NCBI GenBank assembly: GCA_019677205.1
Contig: JAAMXY010000540.1
Span: forward strand, 1-18,892
Source of the DNA: Pinguiococcus pyrenoidosus
Lineage: Eukaryota > Sar > Pinguiophyceae > Pinguiochrysidales > Pinguiochrysidaceae
Reading direction: 5' to 3'
Length of the DNA stretch: 18,892 nucleotides
In this document: positions 1-7,339 of the stretch, in pieces
How the letters are laid out: each line of letters starts with the position of its first letter
How positions within the stretch are numbered: position 1 is the stretch's first letter
Position numbers and translations under genes: made by a program
The notes under the pieces: model-generated
What the model was told of the DNA's origin: nothing
Database searches by the model: none
What the model saw: only the letters and a program-made list of their open reading frames with translations

Positions 1-1661
1 CGGAAGACAGGATTGCAACCCAAGCCGCAAAGAAAGTACCGCTTAAGCGGAGCAGCCGAAACAAGGCGCCGCGGCAGGCAAGCGGGAAGCAGCCAGGTTT
101 CGCTAGTAGCGAGGAAGATCCTGAATCTTCAAGACCAGTGACGTCAAAGAGTCTCGACGCTGAGGGGAAGCCTCCGACACGCGCTGCTGGCACGATGCTT
201 GAGGATATGCCGGGCGATGGAGTTCCGAATCAAGACGTCGGTCCAGCGACAGAGCTGGAGCAGGGCGTCTCCGGGTTTTCCAATGCAACGCGTCGAAGAC
301 GCTCGGAAAGACTGCCTGGCGATCAACTGCCAAGCGAACAGCTGTATGAAGGAGACGCGGAGGAGGCGGAGAAACTTGCGAACGAACGGGGGAAGACGAA
401 GAACGAAGCAGCAAGGCAACGGGCCGTCAGGAAGGCGGAGGCGAAGGCGCTGAAGGATGCCAGACGCCGAGCTGGATACGAGACTTGCGTGCATGGCCGA
501 ACTGTGGAAGAGGGAAGCGTATTTGGAAATGCTCTGCTCCGAGCCGTCTCCGGCGAAGCATGTACAGCGGAAGAGCCGCGCCTCCGGCTTGAGCGCTTGG
601 TCAACTTCCTCACGACGAACGTGCCTGTGGAAGCACAGAAGAGAAACGCGTCACAGCATCCTGTCCTGAGCGTTTCGGCAACTTGTGAAGAACGGCTTTC
701 TGGAAATGCAGGGAATGGAAGCGGTGGGTCTGCAGATCTCGCACAAGGTGGTGCTCAGGCACGACCCATCGTCGCGCTAGAGGAAGGCGAGGAGCTCTCC
801 GAGGCAGAGGTTGAGTACCGGGGGGCGCAAAGCGCCTGGATGAAGATTGGTCGCGCGGCGGATGTTACGGTTTGTGAGATACCGTCCCCTCCACCCGCAC
901 CATTTCCACCAGAGTGCATCGAGAGCACGTACACGAGCATCGGCATCCGCTGGCAGATTCCGCACTTCTCAGGCGATCCGCCCACACGCTACGCGGTGCA
1001 GATGCGCGGCTTCGGTCGGGTCAGCAGGCGCGAGTGGAAAGACGTGGTGCCAACCTACGACATTTCTGCGAGGAATGTCAGCATTCCACGGCTGGTGCCA
1101 GGGATGAAGCACACTTTCCGAGTGCGTGGCAGGAACAAGGGTGGATGGGGAGAGTGGAGCGCTCCAAGTCGCGCCATGTGGGCCAACATGTCCACGAAGA
1201 CCGTGAGCCTCAAAGAGAGCTTCCGGAAGGCCGCGCGAACGGGCCCGAGAGCCGTCCTGAGGTGCCTGACGAAATTCGAAGAGATCGCGCTGGCCAAGAA
1301 CATGGGTCTGGCAAAGCTCGCCGCCATCGGCGCGCAGTATCGCGGCATCGGCAAGCACAGCATCAAGCTTGGCAAGGCCACGATCCGCGACGCGAAGCAC
1401 ACGATGGAAAGATACTCCATGGATGCGAAGCTTCAAAAGCATGCCTGTCTTTGCATCGGCTGGGCATGCTTCCAGTGTGACGAGGTGACGAAATGCGCAC
1501 GAGAAGAAGGTGTCGAAAGCCCGATCTCCGACGCCGTCAAGCGATTTCCCCACGACGTTGCGCTGGCAGCTGCCGCATCCTTTGCACGCAGCGTCCTAGC
1601 AGCAGCTTCGACACCAGAAGTGCCCCAGGTAGATCGACCGAATGAATCCTCGAGCGCTTAA
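1..1661 (+). CDS. FN3 and armadillo-like repeat protein, 5' partial
   Basis: The frame is open from base 3 to a TAA at 1659-1661. The first in-frame ATG is at 195, but the upstream 190 bases are also stop-free and charged like the rest, so the gene probably enters from the left edge. A Lys/Glu/Arg-rich, likely coiled-coil stretch lies at about 350-480. A fibronectin type III domain lies at about 880-1180: it opens with a proline run, then shows a GIRWQIP strand, YAVQMRGFG, a MKHTFRVRGRN strand and a GWGEWSAPS end. From about 1250 to 1610 there are two degenerate armadillo-like repeats. The better one has the pattern MERYSMDAKLQKHAC...GVESPISDAVKRFPHD, in which FPxD-x-Q-x-A-C is typical of protist ARM proteins. 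FN3 and ARM units are binding modules, so a scaffold role is inference. No signal peptide or membrane segment is seen in the visible part. The partner and pathway are unknown. Confidence 0.75.
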   Translation, partial: EDRIATQAAKKVPLKRSSRNKAPRQASGKQPGFASSEEDPESSRPVTSKSLDAEGKPPTRAAGTMLEDMPGDGVPNQDVGPATELEQGVSGFSNATRRRRSERLPGDQLPSEQLYEGDAEEAEKLANERGKTKNEAARQRAVRKAEAKALKDARRRAGYETCVHGRTVEEGSVFGNALLRAVSGEACTAEEPRLRLERLVNFLTTNVPVEAQKRNASQHPVLSVSATCEERLSGNAGNGSGGSADLAQGGAQARPIVALEEGEELSEAEVEYRGAQSAWMKIGRAADVTVCEIPSPPPAPFPPECIESTYTSIGIRWQIPHFSGDPPTRYAVQMRGFGRVSRREWKDVVPTYDISARNVSIPRLVPGMKHTFRVRGRNKGGWGEWSAPSRAMWANMSTKTVSLKESFRKAARTGPRAVLRCLTKFEEIALAKNMGLAKLAAIGAQYRGIGKHSIKLGKATIRDAKHTMERYSMDAKLQKHACLCIGWACFQCDEVTKCAREEGVESPISDAVKRFPHDVALAAAASFARSVLAAASTPEVPQVDRPNESSSA

Positions 1662-1991
1662 GCTTCATCTCAAGCGCATCGCCCCTCCTTCTCGACGCAT
1701 AAGCGCATCAACGCATCAGATGTTTCTTTCATCGCTCTCTCATGTCTCATCATCTCATACGTGTACACAGTAACATCATCTCATCATCTCATCATCTCAT
1801 CCTACGGAATGATCATTTTTAGAGCAGTCTGATCTGTTGATTGGCTCTTCAATAGTAAAACAATTTTAAAATTGAATGATATTGACTTCTTCTAATGATG
1901 ATCCGTTAAGACTGTCTTCGGCAAAACGGCCGAGTCCAAAGCAATCAAGAAGAAACCGCCCCAACGCCGCCGGAGGCTCCGAAGGCCGCCC
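1662..1991. other. Intergenic region, AT-rich, upstream of gene 2
   Basis: This 330-base spacer follows the FN3 gene and precedes the ATG at 1992. It holds a short CATCATCT repeat, a 14-base AT palindrome at 1861-1874 and an ATTGG (inverted CCAAT) at 1840-1844, about 150 bases before the start codon. I see no open frame with coding character and no clear TATA box. It presumably contains the 3' UTR of the first gene and the promoter of the second. Confidence 0.6.
1774..1801. repeat. CATCATCT microsatellite
   Basis: The 8-mer CATCATCT occurs 3.5 times in tandem, with related TCTCATCATCTCAT just upstream at about 1746-1759. It lies in the spacer after the FN3 gene. Confidence 0.85.
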
Positions 1992-4900
1992 ATGCAACAC
2001 GACGCGCCCGCTCAAGTCCAGATCATCTCTGCGGTGGCCCAGGAGCTCGTGACCAGCATCATGGCGACGGCCGCGGACATCGAGGATCGCCTCAGTAAGC
2101 CAGAGGCCAAGGACGACGCCAAGGAGGACGCCGCCTTCCAAGGCGTCTCCGACGACCAAGAGGCTGCAGGCGATGTGGACATGGCCTTGCCTGCCAAGTC
2201 GGAGCCAAAGGCTGTGGACCCATCGACCAACGACCAAAGCCCAGCGGGAGATGACCCTTCAGCGTCGAAAGCGGAGACTGCGGATGCTTCAGCTCCTGAC
2301 GACGGCGCAAAGCCCAAGGAAGTTGAAGTTCAAAGCGCCACTGAAGCAGGCGATGTCGAAGGAGACACCAGTGCTCCAAAGGCCGAGGCCGACGACGTCG
2401 TCGTCGCTGCGGGAGAGGAGGCGGCCGCAATCGCAGCCGCCGCAGATGGAGCGGAGGGCTCCCAGGACGACGCCAAGCTCGCGGACTTCATGAAGATCGT
2501 GTCCAGCAGCGGAAACCCCGAGGGGGACGAAGCCGCAGTGGAGGCAGAGAAGGACGCTGCTGCTGCGCCATCTCCGGCACCTGAACCTTCCGCAGCTGCT
2601 GTTGACGATACCGAAGTGGCGTCGGAGGCGAACGCTGAAGCTGCGGAGCCGGAGGCAGCTGCTTCTACCGAAGACGCTTCTCAGCCGCAGGCTGAAGTGG
2701 CCGAGGCTCCTGCGCCCAAAGCTGATGAAGAGCCTGCGGATGAACAGGATGCGGAAGTTGAAGCCAACGCCACAAGCGAGGCGGGTGTTGCTGATGCTGC
2801 CGATTGTGCTGCTCCAGCCGTCGACCCTGCGGAGGAACCAGTTGAAGCCGAAGCTGAAGCTGAAGCTGGAGCTGAAGCCGAAGTTGAAGCTGAAGCTGAA
2901 GCAGAGCCGGAAGCGCCTGCCACCGAGGCACCTGAGCCCCAGGCGGAAGAGGAAGCAGAGGCTGAGGTTCCGAAGGTGACCGGGCAGGAGCCCGTCGTGG
3001 AATCCGATGCGAACGTGGAAGCCGCACCACCAGCAGAAGCCGCACCCGAGGCAGCAGAAGCAACGGCAGAACCTGAAGAAGCAGCAGCGGCAGCAGAACC
3101 TGAAGAAGAAGCTGCGCCTGAACCTGAGCCTGAGCCTGACATCGAACCGGAGCCGGAACCTCAAGCTGAGGCGAACGAAGAAGATGTGGCCGCGGAGCCT
3201 CAAGCTGAAGAGCAGCCAAAGGCTGAGCCTGAGGCTGAGGTTGCAGACCAGGTCGAAGCTCCAGCAAAACCCGAAGCCGAGCCAGAAGCTGGAGCTGAGC
3301 CAGTGGCCGAGGCTGAGCCAGTGGCTGCACCGGAAGCTGAACCTGAAGCTACCGCTGAACCGGAGGCTGAGCCGGAGGCTGAACCGGAAGCTGAACCTGA
3401 AGCTACCGCTGAACCGGAGGCTGAGCCGGAGGCTGAACCGGAGGCTGAACCTGAACAGGAACCTGAACCGGAACCTGAACCGGAACCTGAAGCAAAGGTG
3501 GAAGCGGAAGCGGAAGCGGAAGCGGAAGCGGAAGTGGAGGCTCCATCGCAACCCGAAGCCGAAGCCGAGCCCGAAGCCGAAGCCGAACCTGAAGCCGAGC
3601 CCGAAGCCGAAGCCGAAGTCGAAGTTGAAGCCAAAGCCGAAGTCGAAGCCGAACCGGCACCGGAAGCTGAGGAGGACGTGGAGGTCACTCCTGCCGTCGA
3701 GGAGGTCGCTCCCGAGCAGAACGATACCAAACCCGCCGATGCCGCACCATCTGCCGAACCAGATGCCGCTTCCGAGGAGAACTCGGCCGAGGACGCTGAG
3801 GGCGCTTGTGCGGTGACGCGTGCCACTTCCGCCGAGCTGGTGAACGCCGTAGTGAAGGATGCGATGTCCAGCGTCGAAGCGACGCGCCAACGCACAGATG
3901 ATGCGCAGCCGCAGCAACAAGTGGAACAACAAAGCCAAGAGCCGAACCAAGCTCAAGACGACGTCGAAGCTCCGATCAACTTTCGCGTGTCTTCCAACGA
4001 TTCCCTCAGCGAGCCAGCGACCTCCGATCCAGACTGCTCCGTCGACCTGGGCGGAGTTAGTGACTCCACGGTGGAGGAGACGGCGCCGGACAAGACTGTG
4101 CAGGGACCCATCGGCGGCGGCGGCGGCGGCGCTGAGAGCGTCTCCGCCTTTGGAACGCAAGACTACGACGACGATGACTTCGAGTCCAGCGCTGACGCCG
4201 ACGAGATGCACCGCAGCGCATCGCCACCCACAAACGCCCTGGGCGAGGAGCAGGCCGCCAAGGAAGAAGGGGGTTACGACGCCGACGTCCAAAGCGATCC
4301 ATACGAGGAAGACTTTGACGCCAACGAATCGCAAGGCAACGAAGAGGCGTCGAAGCCCAAAGACGCGCCGGACTCTCTCGCACCCAGCTCCACTGCCAAC
4401 TCGGAAACCAAGCCCTCTGGCTCTTCGTTCCGCAAGATTCGAGGCTTGCCGAAGCAGTCGTCAAGCAAGTCTCTCGGCGCGGAAGACAACAAGAAGAAGG
4501 GGCTCCTGCGGAAGACCTCGTCCACCCGCACCATGGAAATCAAGAGAGCCAAGTCTGCGGCGGAGCCAGCGCGACCCCATGAGGACCGAAAAGCACCGCC
4601 GAAGCCGCAACAGAGCTTGCCCACATATGTCGGCGACGACGAGAAGGCCAAGCCGGACGAGGACGACGGCCGGCGCATCTCGGCGTCGCTGAACCTGAAC
4701 GAGATGGAGGCGCCGCCCGTCGTCCCATCCGCCGCTCATCCCGTGGTGGAAGGGAAGGCGAAGCCCAAGAAGAAAGTCATTCGGAAGCGCAAGCGGAAGG
4801 TCAATGGGAGAGGCAAGTCGCTCCGAATGAAGCAGGGGGCACGATCCAGCCGCGACGGGCCGAGCTCTTCGCCGGTCAACCCCAAGGCGCCGGCACCGTT

Positions 4901-5714
4901 GACCCTGGACTTCCCCAGCTACCTGGACGACGAGTTCTTCAACAGGAGAGCCGTCGAAGCACCCGAGAAAGAAGAAGTCATCGCCAAGCGGGAGAAGGAG
5001 AGACAGGTATGTCTTCCGCACACGCCTGACGCCGTCGTGATGCTCTTGAACTTAAGACATGAGGTACCATCTTCCCAGGAATCATCTCGGAGATACTCCC
5101 TCGCCGAGCAAGCTCTGCTCAGCGCGAAGACCAAGGAGGATCTAGAGCAAGTACGAGAGACGCTGGACGCCTGCTTGCAGCTGGACGCCAACAACCTCGA
5201 CGCGCAGCTGCTGCGCGGTCTGGTCCTCGGGGATCTCAACCAGTGCCTCAAGGCCGCCAAGGACTTCACGCAGGTCCTTAAACACCGACCGGTGGATGAC
5301 GTCGCGTTGTATCATCGGGCGCTGAATTTTGCTGTCGCGGGGCCGAAGTTTTGGGATCGAGCTCTGGACGACCTTGACAGCATCCCGCCCTCCAGCGACT
5401 TGTACTACGAGGCCATGGCCACCAAGGCGCAGATTCAGCGGGAGCGGGGAAACTTCCTGAACGCCAAGGATGCCTACGACCTATGCATCGCAACCCAAAG
5501 CGAGTGCCCGGTGGCCTACGCCGGACGATCTCAGCTGCTCTTCCTGGCGAAGCGCCATCGGGAGGCGCTGGCCGACATCGAAGAGGCTCTCCGACGAGAC
5601 CCGGAGAACCCTGTGTATAAGAGTGCCGTGCGGCTGATCCACAGCGCCATCGACAGCGCTGAGGAGACCTTGACGCCTCCGCAATCCGCAAGTGACTTCA
5701 ACTCCTCTCGCTAG
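1992..5714 (+). CDS. Acidic Ala/Glu/Pro-rich TPR protein, candidate PKA-anchoring scaffold
   Basis: ATG at 1992, stop TAG at 5712-5714. One intron (5007-5078, phase 0) is inferred, giving 1216 residues (1240 if retained). Residues 11-27 (IISAVAQELVTSIMATA) form an amphipathic helix. Residues about 60-600 are low-complexity Ala/Glu/Pro, including an exact 54-base tandem duplication at 3330-3437. A second amphipathic helix lies at residues 616-628 (LVNAVVKDAMSSV). Then come acidic-aromatic motifs (YDDDDFES, YEEDFDAN), a Ser/Lys-rich stretch, and a very basic, NLS-like patch near 4765-4825 (KPKKKVIRKRKRKV). About five TPR-like helix pairs follow from 5100 to 5690, ending with a typical ALADIEEALRRDPENPVY repeat. 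Both helices fit the hydrophobic spacing of AKAP helices that bind the PKA RII dimerisation domain. RRIS (S897), RRYS just after the splice site, and RKTS (S843) fit the PKA consensus. TPRs bind peptides. An anchoring or scaffold role is inference; the family is not one I recognise by name. Confidence 0.8.
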   Translation: MQHDAPAQVQIISAVAQELVTSIMATAADIEDRLSKPEAKDDAKEDAAFQGVSDDQEAAGDVDMALPAKSEPKAVDPSTNDQSPAGDDPSASKAETADASAPDDGAKPKEVEVQSATEAGDVEGDTSAPKAEADDVVVAAGEEAAAIAAAADGAEGSQDDAKLADFMKIVSSSGNPEGDEAAVEAEKDAAAAPSPAPEPSAAAVDDTEVASEANAEAAEPEAAASTEDASQPQAEVAEAPAPKADEEPADEQDAEVEANATSEAGVADAADCAAPAVDPAEEPVEAEAEAEAGAEAEVEAEAEAEPEAPATEAPEPQAEEEAEAEVPKVTGQEPVVESDANVEAAPPAEAAPEAAEATAEPEEAAAAAEPEEEAAPEPEPEPDIEPEPEPQAEANEEDVAAEPQAEEQPKAEPEAEVADQVEAPAKPEAEPEAGAEPVAEAEPVAAPEAEPEATAEPEAEPEAEPEAEPEATAEPEAEPEAEPEAEPEQEPEPEPEPEPEAKVEAEAEAEAEAEVEAPSQPEAEAEPEAEAEPEAEPEAEAEVEVEAKAEVEAEPAPEAEEDVEVTPAVEEVAPEQNDTKPADAAPSAEPDAASEENSAEDAEGACAVTRATSAELVNAVVKDAMSSVEATRQRTDDAQPQQQVEQQSQEPNQAQDDVEAPINFRVSSNDSLSEPATSDPDCSVDLGGVSDSTVEETAPDKTVQGPIGGGGGGAESVSAFGTQDYDDDDFESSADADEMHRSASPPTNALGEEQAAKEEGGYDADVQSDPYEEDFDANESQGNEEASKPKDAPDSLAPSSTANSETKPSGSSFRKIRGLPKQSSSKSLGAEDNKKKGLLRKTSSTRTMEIKRAKSAAEPARPHEDRKAPPKPQQSLPTYVGDDEKAKPDEDDGRRISASLNLNEMEAPPVVPSAAHPVVEGKAKPKKKVIRKRKRKVNGRGKSLRMKQGARSSRDGPSSSPVNPKAPAPLTLDFPSYLDDEFFNRRAVEAPEKEEVIAKREKERQVCLPHTPDAVVMLLNLRHEVPSSQESSRRYSLAEQALLSAKTKEDLEQVRETLDACLQLDANNLDAQLLRGLVLGDLNQCLKAAKDFTQVLKHRPVDDVALYHRALNFAVAGPKFWDRALDDLDSIPPSSDLYYEAMATKAQIQRERGNFLNAKDAYDLCIATQSECPVAYAGRSQLLFLAKRHREALADIEEALRRDPENPVYKSAVRLIHSAIDSAEETLTPPQSASDFNSSR
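3330..3437 (+). repeat. Exact 54-base tandem duplication in gene 2
   Basis: Two identical 54-base units (3330-3383 and 3384-3437) each encode PEAEPEATAEPEAEPEAE. They sit in a longer imperfect GAA/GCT/CCG codon repeat (about 2840-3660). Identity at synonymous positions points to a recent duplication. Confidence 0.9.
5007..5078 (+). other. In-frame intron of gene 2 (72 nt)
   Basis: CAG|GTATGT donor and CTTCCCAG|GAA acceptor, phase 0, length 72 (24 codons) with no stop. Removal joins KREKERQ to ESSRRYSLAEQ, a continuous charged helix leading into the TPRs. The 24 residues it would encode are unlike their surroundings, being hydrophobic and His/Cys containing. The splice signals are good, but retention would not break the frame. 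Confidence 0.75.
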
Positions 5715-6028
5715 AGTTCCGGTACCTCCTGAAAACAATGAATGGGCCTTTCGTCGTATCAAGACTCTTGTCCACGACATACAAACCGGGTGTCAACTAT
5801 GCAGGCGGCTCTCTACTGCGAGCTCTCCGGGCTCTCGATCGGATCCGGACTATTCGAAGCACACGCAACACGATTCATACGCAAACGACTCCATTTCGGG
5901 AGAATCTTCATTTCTTCAGACACAAACGACGGTCGCGGTCACCATCAGGCCGTCGAGTCAATTCACTGCGGACAATCGAAAACTTATCTGCACACAAAAA
6001 CACAGCTTCGGGTCGGCTCCCGCCTCGT
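5715..6028. other. Convergent intergenic region
   Basis: This 314-base spacer lies between the stop of the TPR gene and the stop of the MOB gene on the other strand, so it should carry two overlapping or abutting 3' UTRs. An open frame crosses it on the + strand, but that frame runs on as antisense to MOB exon 4 and has no domain. I see no AATAAA signal. Confidence 0.55.
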
Positions 6029-7339
6029 CTAGTTGATCGCGGCGTTGTTCTCCACGTCTTCGGGCACGTACTCCTGGCCATTCTCGTCTATTCGTATGAT
6101 GGAAGGGCGCTTATCTTCCGCGCGCCGCTCTGTCTCCGCCTCCGCGAGCGGCTTCTCCTGCTTCTTGGGGGTCTTGGCCCCCTTGACTTCCGTCAGCTTC
6201 TCGATGATCGGCGCCAGCGGCCGCAGCTCTCGTTTGGGCACAAGGCGGTGCTCCAGCGAGAAGAGGATGAACCACTTGAAGCAGGTGTTGAGGTGCGCCG
6301 CCGTGCCTCTCGCGGCGAAGTCGGCGAAGTGGCTGTGGTACATGTGCGCATAGACGCGAAACATCCGCTTCATCATGACCTTGCACTCCGCCACAAAATT
6401 CTCCGGAAACTCCGCATCGTCCTGGGGTTTGGGGTTTCCTCCTTAGATGAGTCTCTCGTGTCTGCTGTCGATCACCATGTGAGCATGACCCAATGGCACT
6501 TCTCTTGTCTTACCGCTTGAGGAAAGAGCGTCTCGTCGGACAGCTTTTGATCGCACCAATTGAAGAGGAACTGGATGTAGAGCGGCGCAGGGACCTTCAT
6601 GGGCTCCACCACGGTGACCCCATCGGCCCACAGGTACGTGTAGTCGCCGGCGCCCATCACGGGGCAGCTGCTCACGGTGCAGCAGTCCTCGATGATCATG
6701 GTCAACGCATTCAAATCGTTGTAGAAATCCACCACATGGACGGCCAGCCACTCCTCCTTGCGCTCGTCGGGGGGACATCGCACCACTTCTCGGGTGATCC
6801 CCTGCTCCAGAGCAGCTACAAAGGTACCAGGGGAAAAAGTGGGGTCAAACATGCGCAAAAATACGTCAGTTACGCTGAAGAAACACGTAAATGAGGCATT
6901 TCTCCACTTGAAAAATAGCTGATTTCTCCGCGAATTACGGCAGTTACAGGAGGTTTTCACCGGATATCACTCTCCATCTTTTTGATAAAGACGCACAGAA
7001 GAGAGGAAAGGACGCACCTTGTGCTCTCTTATGCAATGCATAGCGGCGGGAGCCCTTCCGATGCCGCTGTGCATCGGTCATAGCGCCGCATTTTATGTCA
7101 TTTGAAGTCACATTCGGTCATTTTGCGGCCAAGTTTCGCCGATTTTGCGGCTTGCGCACCTTTTTGCCCTTCTTGGTGGAGTCGTGCGCTAGAAAGGCCG
7201 CGACGTGCGGCGTGGCGGTCTCCGGCTCGGTGGCGGGGTCTTCCTCGTCGTCCGGGCCGTAGCGACTGGAGCTCACGTCGCTGTAGTCGAGCAGCAGCGG
7301 CGTGTGCTTCTCCTCTTCTCGAGCACAGCAGCCACCCAT
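6029..7339 (-). CDS. MOB1-like: MOB kinase-activator protein with MGGCC N-terminus
   Basis: Exons (minus strand): 7339-7160, 7066-7018, 6815-6514, 6421-6029; stop TAG at 6031-6029; 307 residues. Phases 0, 1 and 0 agree across all junctions. The joined protein aligns along MOB1: KGSRRYALHKRAQAALEQG matches the GSHQYELLKHAEATLG segment. EEWLAVHVVDFYNDLN, SSCPVMGAGDYTYLWADG, APLYIQFLFNW, SDETLFPQ and KRMFRVYAHMYHSHF follow in order. The zinc ligands are present: C122 and C127, then H203 and H208. MOBs bind and activate NDR/LATS-type AGC kinases in growth, polarity and cytokinesis. Unusual are about 60 extra N-terminal residues beginning MGGCC (G2 for myristoylation, C4/C5 for palmitoylation), implying membrane attachment, and a charged C-terminal tail of about 50 residues. 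An in-frame ATG at 7480 could add 47 residues and would hide the motif. It is divergent from VPS26C. Confidence 0.92.
6422..6513 (-). other. MOB intron 3 (92 nt)
   Basis: GCG|GTAAGA donor at 6513 and CCCCAG|GAC acceptor ending at 6422, phase 0. It joins SDETLFPQA to DDAEFPENF, as in MOB1. Confidence 0.9.
6816..7017 (-). other. MOB intron 2 (202 nt)
   Basis: AAG|GTGCGT donor at 7017 and TTTGTAG|CT acceptor ending at 6816, phase 1. The split codon G+CT gives Ala in KRAQAALEQG. Stop-free sequence just 5' of the acceptor is intronic and has no MOB similarity. Confidence 0.85.
7067..7159 (-). other. MOB intron 1 (93 nt)
   Basis: AAG|GTGCGC donor at 7159 and GATGCACAG|CGG acceptor ending at 7067, phase 0. 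Without splicing, the MGGCC frame hits TGA 14 codons after the donor. Splicing leads into a 49-nt exon coding the conserved KGSxxYxLxKxAxA segment. Confidence 0.8.

Noticed and set aside
914-1553. Overlapping frames on both strands within the FN3 gene
   Set aside because: High GC lowers stop frequency; only the long frame shows FN3 and ARM-like patterns.
3007-3816. Second + strand frame of 269 codons, Arg/Lys/Pro rich, overlapping gene 2
   Set aside because: A shifted reading of the same low-complexity repeat; composition follows from the codon pattern.
2289-4334. 681-codon open frame antisense to gene 2, rich in Phe, Gly, Leu and Arg
   Set aside because: It is the mirror of GAA/GCT/CCG codon repeats, which carry no stops on the other strand. 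There is no domain, and the sense frame has TPRs and a good splice site.
5738-6520. 260-codon + strand frame beginning in the convergent spacer
   Set aside because: Most of it is antisense to MOB exon 4 and intron 3; no recognisable domain.
6472-6960. MOB start at the ATG at 6960
   Set aside because: Its first 48 residues are intron sequence without MOB similarity; the exon 1 and exon 2 route restores the conserved KGSxxYxLxKxAxA segment with matching phases.
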